A stretch of DNA of 10,930 nt, from assembly GCA_021805275.1 (NCBI GenBank), contig JAJZFQ010000112.1:1-10930 (forward strand). Reading direction: 5' to 3'. This document shows, piece by piece, positions 1-4,915 of the stretch (its first letter is position 1; every line of letters starts with the position of its first letter). A program made the translations under genes and the position numbers. The notes beneath the pieces were generated by a model that saw nothing but the letters and a program-made list of their open reading frames with translations, searched no databases and was not told the DNA's origin. This DNA is from Pseudomonadota bacterium (GTDB taxonomy: Bacteria; Pseudomonadota; Gammaproteobacteria; Steroidobacterales; Steroidobacteraceae).

Positions 1-499
1 CAAACAGCGCCGCCTTGCCCTCCATCACCGGCAGTCCGGCCAGCGGGCCGATGTTGCCCAGTCCGAGAATGGCCGTGCCGTTGGTGATCACGGCCACCGT
101 GCTGTCGATACTGGTGAACTCGCGCGCAAGCGCCGGGTTCTGCCGGATCGCCAGGCACACGCGCGCCACTCCCGGGGTATACACGTCACGCAGCGTCTGC
201 TGGGTGTTGATCGGCAGGCTGGCCACGGTGCGGATCTTGCCGCCACGGTGACGATTGAAGACGCGGTCGGATTTGCCGATAAAGCGGGCATTGGGCAGCT
301 GGTCGATGCGCTCGTAGAGATCGCTATTGGCCTGCTCGTCCATCTCCAGGGTGATTTCCCAGAGCGTGTGACCCGGCACGCGCCGCACCGCCGAGAGGTG
401 CTGAATGGTCAGCCCAGCATCGGCGATGACCTGCAGCACCTTGGCGAGGCTGCCCGGCTGATGAACGGTTTCGACGATCAGAATCTCGGGTATCTTCAT
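1..499 (-). CDS. Malic enzyme with N-terminal ACT domain (3' part outside window)
   Basis: Catalyses oxidative decarboxylation of malate to pyruvate with NAD(P)+ in the cytoplasm. The 166 visible codons begin at the ATG at 499. Residues 1-80 form an ACT-like regulatory domain: a strand IPEILIVET, then the HQPGSLAKVLQVIADAG loop and helix typical of ACT ligand sites. From about residue 85 the malic enzyme N-terminal domain begins, with YTPGVARVC (Y107, the usual catalytic Tyr) and the block VITNGTAILGLGNIGPLAG leading to VMEGKAALF (K162, the usual catalytic Lys). The Tyr-Lys spacing of 55 fits the family. The NAD(P)-binding domain lies beyond base 1. The ACT fusion suggests allosteric control by a small molecule such as an amino acid; the ligand cannot be read from the sequence. 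There is no clear Shine-Dalgarno before 499, but no other start lies upstream in frame. Identity is firm; cofactor preference is unknown. Confidence 0.93.
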   Translation of the reverse strand, partial: MKIPEILIVETVHQPGSLAKVLQVIADAGLTIQHLSAVRRVPGHTLWEITLEMDEQANSDLYERIDQLPNARFIGKSDRVFNRHRGGKIRTVASLPINTQQTLRDVYTPGVARVCLAIRQNPALAREFTSIDSTVAVITNGTAILGLGNIGPLAGLPVMEGKAALF

Positions 500-535
500 A
501 GGTATTGCGGTGCGCCGCCGTCTCGCGGTGGCTGA

Positions 536-541
536 ACTATA
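536..541 (-). promoter_or_regulatory. Possible -10 box for the malic enzyme gene
   Basis: On the minus strand the hexamer TATAGT (5 of 6 to the sigma-70 consensus) lies about 37 bases before the malic enzyme ATG, in the 76-base divergent gap. No good -35 hexamer sits 16-18 bases upstream, so this is a weak call. The overlapping plus-strand TATAAG (538-543) could equally serve the divergent sensor gene. Confidence 0.25.
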
Positions 542-575
542 AGCGCCCCATCTGAAATATGGCTTAAAGAATCTG

Positions 576-1736
576 ATGCGACCTGGGCTGAAGCTGCTGC
601 TGCTCGTGCTGGTCACGCTGGTGCTGCCGTGGGACGGGGTGCGCTACGCGCGGCAGATGGAGGCGGCGCTGCGCCAGAGCGAACAGCAGGACCTGCACTC
701 GCTGGCCGCCTCGCTGGCCGCCTCGCTCCAGGGACGCGTACATCTCATTTACCGCTTCCCCAATCAGGGCACCGCGCCCGGTCCTGACGATCTGATCCCG
801 GTCGTGTTGCCCGCTGCGGTCTATGCCGACGGTTACGCCGCCGGCTGGCCGACCCACAGCCGGCTCTGGCGCCGCTACGGACGGGGCCCGCATCGCTTCG
901 ACATCCTCACCGGCGTCCACGGCCGGATGCTCTATGTGTTGCTGCACGTGACCGATCCGCTCCCGGTGTTCGGCGCTCCGCACGCCAACCCGCTGCGGCG
1001 CAGTACCCGGGGGACGCGGATCTGGATCGGTTTCGCGGGGCCGCAGGGACATCTGCACGCGGAATTTCTGACCCTCACCGGCCCCGGCCCGCTGATCGCA
1101 CACCGCATCGTGCGCGGGGAGTACGGCCGGCGACGCGCGGTGGTCGATCCACGCATCGTCGGGGCCCTCCAGCTGCGGCCCGGTGGCTATGCCCTTGAAC
1201 TGTCCATCCCGCTGTCGATGCTCGGCGGTCCGTTCGGCGTGCTCGTCGATGAGCGCAGTGGCCGCGGCGGCCCGCCGCTGCGTTACGGGATGCTCGGGCC
1301 GTCCGACCGGCGGCCGCGCGGCGGCCTCATCCTCGCCTCGGCGCAGTTGTCGGCCTACCTGCGCCGCCTGGTGCGGCCGGGACTGCGGGTCGCAGTGTGC
1401 ACGCCGTCCGGCGCTCGGCTCGCCGCCGCGGAAGAGCCGATCGTGCCCACCATCCCCGCGCCGCAACCGGGCCTGCTGACCCGACTGTTCCGCCGCCTGA
1501 GCGGACCGGAGAGCCGCACCCGCATCACGGCGGTCGCCCCCATCCGCGGCAGCGGCGGCCGCGGCGTGATCGGCCGTCTCAAGATCACCCAGACGTCCGA
1601 CCGCTGGGCGCAGCTGCGTGACCATACGCTCGAGCAGATGTTGAATCTCACGCTCGCCACCAGCGCACTCGCCGGACTGATCGCCACCGGACTGGCGATC
1701 CAGATGGCGCTGCGCGCCTGGCGGCGTCGGCGCTGA
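576..1736 (+). CDS. Membrane-anchored periplasmic sensor protein, histidine-kinase input region without a kinase domain
   Basis: A 386-residue protein with a hydrophobic segment at residues 5-19, a large periplasmic region, a second membrane helix at about 357-378 and the basic tail RAWRRRR. Residues 80-225 look like a CBM9/DOMON-type beta domain: YADGYAAGW near the start, MLYVLLHVTD at 118-127, GGYALELSIPLSML at 203-216. A second stretch (250-345) ends ITAVAPIRG...VIGRLKITQTSDRW, typical of sensor kinase periplasmic ends. From memory this plan matches the N-terminal half of the PdsS-type (proteobacterial dedicated sortase system) kinases, which continue after the second helix into HAMP, HisKA and HATPase domains. 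Here the frame stops at TGA 1734-1736, and no kinase sequence exists in any frame of the 126 bases before the next gene. It may be a sensor remnant or a stand-alone accessory protein. The start has only a weak AAAGAA before it. No response regulator is nearby. Confidence 0.72.
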   Translation: MRPGLKLLLLVLVTLVLPWDGVRYARQMEAALRQSEQQDLHSLAASLAASLQGRVHLIYRFPNQGTAPGPDDLIPVVLPAAVYADGYAAGWPTHSRLWRRYGRGPHRFDILTGVHGRMLYVLLHVTDPLPVFGAPHANPLRRSTRGTRIWIGFAGPQGHLHAEFLTLTGPGPLIAHRIVRGEYGRRRAVVDPRIVGALQLRPGGYALELSIPLSMLGGPFGVLVDERSGRGGPPLRYGMLGPSDRRPRGGLILASAQLSAYLRRLVRPGLRVAVCTPSGARLAAAEEPIVPTIPAPQPGLLTRLFRRLSGPESRTRITAVAPIRGSGGRGVIGRLKITQTSDRWAQLRDHTLEQMLNLTLATSALAGLIATGLAIQMALRAWRRRR

Positions 1737-1862
1737 AAAACACCCGCGCCGGCTCTTGCGTCGGACGAGCTTCTCGCGCACCATTCGCGCCGCGTCGCAG
1801 GGTGCGCCAGCACCGGCGGCGCCCGCGACGGCTCAGGACCCTCTGGAGGCGTGGCCAGCGAA

Positions 1863-2243
1863 ATGAAGCAGCGTACAGCGTCGCGAGAACGCGATTCCCG
1901 ACCCGCTCTGTGCAGCGTCAATTCGTATCTGGAGAAGAACTTCCCCGACTTCTTCGCCGAAGCGCGATTCCAGGTCGGTGACGACGACTACTTTCTCTAT
2001 GCCCGGTTCGGCCAGTATCTGGCGCGCACCATCGAGCAGAACCGCGCGCCGCGCCAGAAGATCAACCGCGGCTTCACGGTGCTGAACAAAATGGCTCGGG
2101 CGTCGGCGCGCCATCCCGGCATTCGCCAGATCCTGGTGTCCGGCCCCCTGGAATACATCGTCGATGCGCCCAAGGCTCGGGCCCTCGCCCGCAAGCGCCT
2201 CTCGCCCGTCGCACAGGGCTATCTCGAGAGCCTCTGCGAGTAG
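1863..2243 (+). CDS. Hypothetical protein, about 126 residues
   Basis: A small soluble protein I do not recognise by family. It has no signal peptide or membrane segment. The body looks alpha-helical, with an aromatic-acidic patch (SYLEKNFPDFF, VGDDDYFLYARFGQYLA), a central helix (INRGFTVLNKMA), the motif ILVSGPLEYI, and a C-terminal helix rich in Arg/Lys and Leu. TCTGGAGG at 1842-1849 is a good Shine-Dalgarno. It is 13 bases from the ATG at 1863 and only 1 base from an in-frame GTG at 1851, so ATG is preferred, although the spacing is long. The stop lies 5 bases before the start of the DUF924 gene, so the two are probably cotranscribed. Small one-domain proteins with this helical layout occur as immunity-like or unknown proteins, but nothing here shows such a role. 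Confidence 0.75.
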   Translation: MKQRTASRERDSRPALCSVNSYLEKNFPDFFAEARFQVGDDDYFLYARFGQYLARTIEQNRAPRQKINRGFTVLNKMARASARHPGIRQILVSGPLEYIVDAPKARALARKRLSPVAQGYLESLCE

Positions 2244-2248
2244 AGGGC

Positions 2249-2896
2249 GTGAGCACCTCGAGCGGCACAGCCCCGGCGGACGAAGCTCACGAGGTCACTC
2301 GGTTCTGGTTCGGTCCTCTGCCGCACGGCCTGCAGACGATCCGCGAGCGCGAGAAGCTCTGGTTCGGCGTCTCGACCGGCGAGCAACAGCAGGGGGCCAT
2401 CGACGAATTGATCCGTGAGCGCTTCTGCGACCTGATGCAGCGTGCCGCGGCCGGTGAACTCGCCCGCTGGGCGGGCGGCCCCCATCGGCGCCTGGCCCTG
2501 ATCCTGCTGCTCGATCAGTTTCCGCGCAACGCCTATCGGGGGACGGCCCGCGCGTTCGCCACGGATGAGGCGGCGCTCGCGCTCGCACTCTCGGGCATCC
2601 AGGCGGGCGCCGATGCGACCCTCTCGCCGCTGGAGCGCGTCTTTGTATACATGCCGCTGCACCACGCCGAGCGGCTCGACGTCCAGGAGGAATCCGTCTC
2701 GGCTTACCTGCGCCTGTTCGATGAGGCGCCGATCGAGCTGCGGCCGTTTCTCGCCGGCGTACAGAGATTCGCCGGCCGCCACCTCTCGATCATCCGCCGC
2801 TTCGGCCGCTTCCCGCACCGCAACCAAGCGCTCGGGCGCACCAGCACCCCGGAGGAACTCGCCTTCCTGCGCCACCCGGAGCGCTTCAGCCCCTGA
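2249..2896 (+). CDS. DUF924 family protein
   Basis: A 215-residue cytoplasmic protein with all the hallmarks of DUF924: FWFG at 19-22, a second WFG at 38-40, LALILLLDQFPRN at 82-94 followed by RGTARAFATD, the block ERVFVYMPLHHAE at 129-141 with Q146, and GRHLSIIRRFGRFPHRN at 176-192 followed by LGRTSTPEE. The family is predicted to fold as helical, TPR-like repeats; no biochemical activity is established to my knowledge. The conserved His, Arg and Phe positions suggest a binding or catalytic pocket. The start is GTG at 2249, five bases after the stop of the small gene upstream. The GAGGG overlapping that stop is too close to be an ideal Shine-Dalgarno, so translation may depend on coupling with the upstream gene. 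Length is normal for the family. Confidence 0.93.
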   Translation: MSTSSGTAPADEAHEVTRFWFGPLPHGLQTIREREKLWFGVSTGEQQQGAIDELIRERFCDLMQRAAAGELARWAGGPHRRLALILLLDQFPRNAYRGTARAFATDEAALALALSGIQAGADATLSPLERVFVYMPLHHAERLDVQEESVSAYLRLFDEAPIELRPFLAGVQRFAGRHLSIIRRFGRFPHRNQALGRTSTPEELAFLRHPERFSP

Positions 2897-2933
2897 GCCC
2901 GGCCGCCGACACCGCGCCGCCGCGCCTCATCCT

Positions 2934-2954
2934 GGTGCACTCCGGCGGTGCACC
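2934..2954. repeat. Inverted repeat between the DUF924 gene and the lysR gene
   Basis: GGTGCAC (2934-2940) and GTGCACC (2948-2954) form a perfect 7-bp stem around a 7-base loop, 37 bases after the DUF924 stop. There is no T tract on either strand, so it is not a standard intrinsic terminator. It could stop DUF924 transcription weakly or act as a protein-binding site for the regulator downstream. Function is not shown. Confidence 0.35.
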
Positions 2955-3079
2955 GAACCAAATTGATGCGGGGTTGCCGCGGCGGCTGCGCACCAGAGCG
3001 CCTCACCGCCGTCAGAGCGCGATGCGACGCTGGCACGCCTGTTGCATTGCCTCGAGCACCCGATGCTCTGATTGCCGCA

Positions 3080-3985
3080 ATGATGCGCCTGTCCCGCCCC
3101 CCTCCGACCCGCAGCCTGCGGGTGTTCTGTGTCGCCGCGCGGCACCGCAGCTTCAAATTTGCGGCCGAAGAGTTGTATCTGACGCCCTCGGCGGTGAGCC
3201 ATCAGATGAAGGAGCTGGAGGAAATCCTCGGCGCACGGCTGTTCGAGCGCCGCCCGCGTTCACTCGAGCTGACGCGCGCCGGTGAGGCGCTGCTCGCGGA
3301 CGTCGAACCGCTGCTCGAGGCGCTCGATCGCAGTCTCGCGCAGGTTGCCCGTGGCGCGGCGCGGCGCAGCGTACGCATGGTGCTGCCGCCGTTGTTCGCC
3401 ACCGAGCTGTTCATTCCGCGCCTCGGCGCATTTCGCGCGCTGCATCCGGACATCAACATCCAGATCGACTCGCACGATCCGCGTCCGCAGCTGCATCCGG
3501 CGAGCGCCGACGTGTCAGTCTTGCTCACCGACTCCCCGCCGCAGGGCCTGCAGTGCACGCGGCTGTTCACCCTATCGCTCACCGCGGCGTGCGCACCGCA
3601 GCTGCTGCCCGACGTGGCACGACTCGGCGGAGAATTGTTTCGGGAGCTGACGCTGATCCTGCACAAGGCCTCCGCTGGCGCGTGGAGCGCCTGGGCGCAG
3701 GAAGTGGGCATCGGGCCGCCGGAGCCGGCGAGCGTACTTGAGCTCGATGCCATGCACGCGGTCGTGCACGCCGCCGAACGCGGACTCGGCGTGGCGCTGG
3801 TGCCGACAGCGCACTGTGCGGAGCGTTTTCGCTGCGGGACACTCGTACCGATCTTCGCCGTCGATTTGCCCACGGCCGATGCGTTGTATCTGGTCAGCCG
3901 CACCAAGGACGCCGACAAATCCGACGTGCGCATGCTCGCGGCGTGGATCCTCGAGCAGTTCGGTGCGCCGTCGCAGGCGGCCTGA
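3080..3985 (+). CDS. LysR-type transcriptional regulator, GcvA-like
   Basis: A 301-residue DNA-binding regulator. The winged helix-turn-helix is at residues 8-65: PPPTRSLRVFCVAARHRSF, then AAEELYLTPSAVSHQMKELE as the recognition region, then LGARLFERRPRSLELTRAGEAL. The opening and the PSAVSHQ form are typical of the GcvA subgroup. A linker helix follows, and a periplasmic-binding-protein-like effector domain occupies about 93-295. The effector is unknown. The frame stays open back to a GTG at 2948, but that start would add 44 residues without domain content; ATG 3080 (or the adjacent ATG 3083) gives the normal family length. Neither ATG has a clear Shine-Dalgarno. The neighbour upstream is not divergent, so the usual target next door is not evident. 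Likely targets are its own promoter or the exported protein gene downstream, which is inference only. Confidence 0.93.
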   Translation: MMRLSRPPPTRSLRVFCVAARHRSFKFAAEELYLTPSAVSHQMKELEEILGARLFERRPRSLELTRAGEALLADVEPLLEALDRSLAQVARGAARRSVRMVLPPLFATELFIPRLGAFRALHPDINIQIDSHDPRPQLHPASADVSVLLTDSPPQGLQCTRLFTLSLTAACAPQLLPDVARLGGELFRELTLILHKASAGAWSAWAQEVGIGPPEPASVLELDAMHAVVHAAERGLGVALVPTAHCAERFRCGTLVPIFAVDLPTADALYLVSRTKDADKSDVRMLAAWILEQFGAPSQAA

Positions 3986-4027
3986 TGTTGCTTGAGATGC
4001 GCTCATGCATACCGAAATTCTTTTCGT

Positions 4028-4056
4028 TTGTCGCCCCGGCACGTCCCTCCTATCCT
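4028..4056 (+). promoter_or_regulatory. Predicted sigma-70 promoter of the exported TPR-like protein gene
   Basis: TTGTCG (4028-4033) and TATCCT (4051-4056) are separated by exactly 17 bases, each 4 of 6 to consensus. This predicts a transcript start near 4062-4064 and a leader of about 48 bases. The match is modest, but spacing and position are right, and the gene downstream is 125 bases from the lysR stop, so an independent promoter is expected. Confidence 0.45.
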
Positions 4057-4061
4057 TCACC

Positions 4062-4078
4062 TGCGCTCACCGAGCGCA
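4062..4078 (+). other. 5' leader stem-loop
   Basis: TGCGCTC (4062-4068) and GAGCGCA (4072-4078) form a perfect 7-bp stem with a 3-base loop, located at the predicted 5' end of the transcript from the promoter at 4028-4056. Hairpins at the extreme 5' end can protect bacterial mRNAs from pyrophosphate removal and RNase E. The ribosome site AGGAGAG (4099-4105) lies outside it. Confidence 0.4.
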
Positions 4079-4110
4079 TGTCTCGGACACCAACCGACAG
4101 GAGAGTGAAC

Positions 4111-4656
4111 ATGACGCCACACAGCCGCACACTTCGCGCGTTGCCTCTGGCGCTGTACGCCGCGATGTCACTCGCGAGCACGACGACCGCCTGGGCGGAT
4201 GCGCAACCCCAACCGTTCGTGCTCACCGCTTACGGAAGCGCGCCCGGTGGGGAGGATCTGCTGCGCGGACGCTATCCGGCAGCGGTGCAGCAACTGCGCG
4301 TCACCGGCAGAACTGCGCTCGAGCCGGCCGCGGTCAGCGCCAACAGCTGCGTCGCCTTCGCCATGACGCAACGCTGGCGCGCCGCGCAAGACGCCTGCGA
4401 CGCAGCGGTCCGTGACGCACGTAATGCCCGCCTCAACGCGGCACCGTGGACGGAGTCGGCGACGATCAGCTCGGATCGGGCCTTGGCCGCGGCATACTCG
4501 GACCGCGCGGTGATGCGCTGGATGGACGGCGATGCGCACGGTGCGCACGTTGATCTCGAGCGTGCACGCAGTTTCGCGCCGCAAGCCCGGTTCGTCGTGA
4601 AAAATGTTCGGGCGCTTCGCGCCCATCCGAACGCAGTGCTCGCGCACGGCAGTTGA
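4111..4656 (+). CDS. Exported protein with TPR-like helices
   Basis: A 181-residue protein beginning with a Sec signal peptide: basic start MTPHSRTLR, hydrophobic core LPLALYAAMSLAS, then TTTAWADA with likely cleavage after A29 or A31. The mature part starts AQPQPFVLTAYGS and continues with amphipathic helices that resemble tetratricopeptide repeats: GEDLLRGRYPAAVQQLR (47-63), SANSCVAFAMTQRWRAAQDACDAAV (76-100) and AAYSDRAVMRWMDGDAHGAHVDLERA (127-152). Cys80 and Cys96 could form a disulfide in the periplasm. Similar short exported TPR-like proteins of unknown role occur in several proteobacteria. AGGAGAG at 4099-4105 is a strong, well-spaced Shine-Dalgarno and fixes the start at ATG 4111. The hairpin repeats begin 5 bases after the stop codon, so the first repeat also forms the mRNA 3' end or a 3' UTR structure. 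Confidence 0.85.
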   Translation: MTPHSRTLRALPLALYAAMSLASTTTAWADAQPQPFVLTAYGSAPGGEDLLRGRYPAAVQQLRVTGRTALEPAAVSANSCVAFAMTQRWRAAQDACDAAVRDARNARLNAAPWTESATISSDRALAAAYSDRAVMRWMDGDAHGAHVDLERARSFAPQARFVVKNVRALRAHPNAVLAHGS

Positions 4657-4660
4657 CGGA

Positions 4661-4720
4661 TCCGGGAGACGGGGCGGACTCTCCCCCCCTCATGAGGACG
4701 TCTCGTCTCCCGGAATCCAC
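4661..4720 (+). repeat. Hairpin repeat, copy 1 (C7 apical loop)
   Basis: A 60-base unit starting TCCGGGAGACG and ending CGTCTCCCGGAATCCAC. The 11-bp perfect arms (4661-4671 with 4704-4714) are extended by five pairs 4672-4676 with 4699-4703, two of them G-U on the plus strand. After a small internal mismatch, CTC (4679-4681) pairs with GAG (4694-4696). The 12-base apical loop (4682-4693) contains C7 (4683-4689) followed by TC. Confidence 0.85.
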
Positions 4721-4745
4721 TTACTCCCCCGCGATACCGAACGGG

Positions 4746-4805
4746 TCCGGGAGACGGAACGCACGCTCACCCCCCCTCGAGCACGGTCCGTCTCCCGGAA
4801 TCCAC
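4746..4805 (+). repeat. Hairpin repeat, copy 2 (C7 apical loop)
   Basis: Again exactly 60 bases, with the same 11-base start and the same last 17 bases as copy 1. The perfect arm is 13 bp: TCCGGGAGACGGA (4746-4758) with TCCGTCTCCCGGA (4787-4799). The upper stem is GCTC (4765-4768) with GAGC (4779-4782). The 10-base loop (4769-4778) is A, C7, TC. The inner sequence differs from copy 1, yet the fold is retained. Confidence 0.85.
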
Positions 4806-4859
4806 AGCGTACCGGGAAGACCACAACAGGGAGCAGGGAGCACAGGGAAGTTTTGCGGG

Positions 4860-4915
4860 TCCGGGGGACGAAGCGAGCCGTATTCCCCCCCCTCACGGCC
4901 GAGCTTCGTCTCCCG
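4860..4915 (+). repeat. Hairpin repeat, copy 3 (C8 apical loop), overlapping the end of the M16 gene
   Basis: A diverged copy: left arm CGGGGGACGAAGC (4862-4874), right arm GCTTCGTCTCCCG (4903-4915), paired except one position (4866-4911) that is G-U on the plus strand. The upper stem is GCCGT (4877-4881) with ACGGC (4895-4899). The loop (4882-4894) contains C8 (4885-4892) followed by TC. It lacks the GGAATCCAC tail of the other copies. Its right half supplies the stop codon (4893-4895) and the last six codons of the minus-strand peptidase gene. Confidence 0.78.

Noticed and set aside
564..1784. Long minus-strand open frame (406 codons) opposite the sensor gene
   Set aside because: Its translation is rich in Arg, Ala, Gln and Glu with no domain, while the plus strand carries clear membrane helices and domain motifs. 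It is a GC-rich antisense shadow.
1737..1862. Frameshifted kinase domain after the sensor gene
   Set aside because: All three forward frames of this 126-base stretch were read; none shows HAMP, HisKA or ATP-binding motifs, and it is far too short.
2948..3079. N-terminal extension of the LysR regulator from GTG 2948
   Set aside because: It would add 44 residues of Arg/Ala-rich sequence before the normal helix-turn-helix start; family length supports ATG 3080.
4661..4915. CRISPR array
   Set aside because: Only three units, each a long palindrome with variable interior, unequal spacing (25 and 54 bases between units), and no cas genes.
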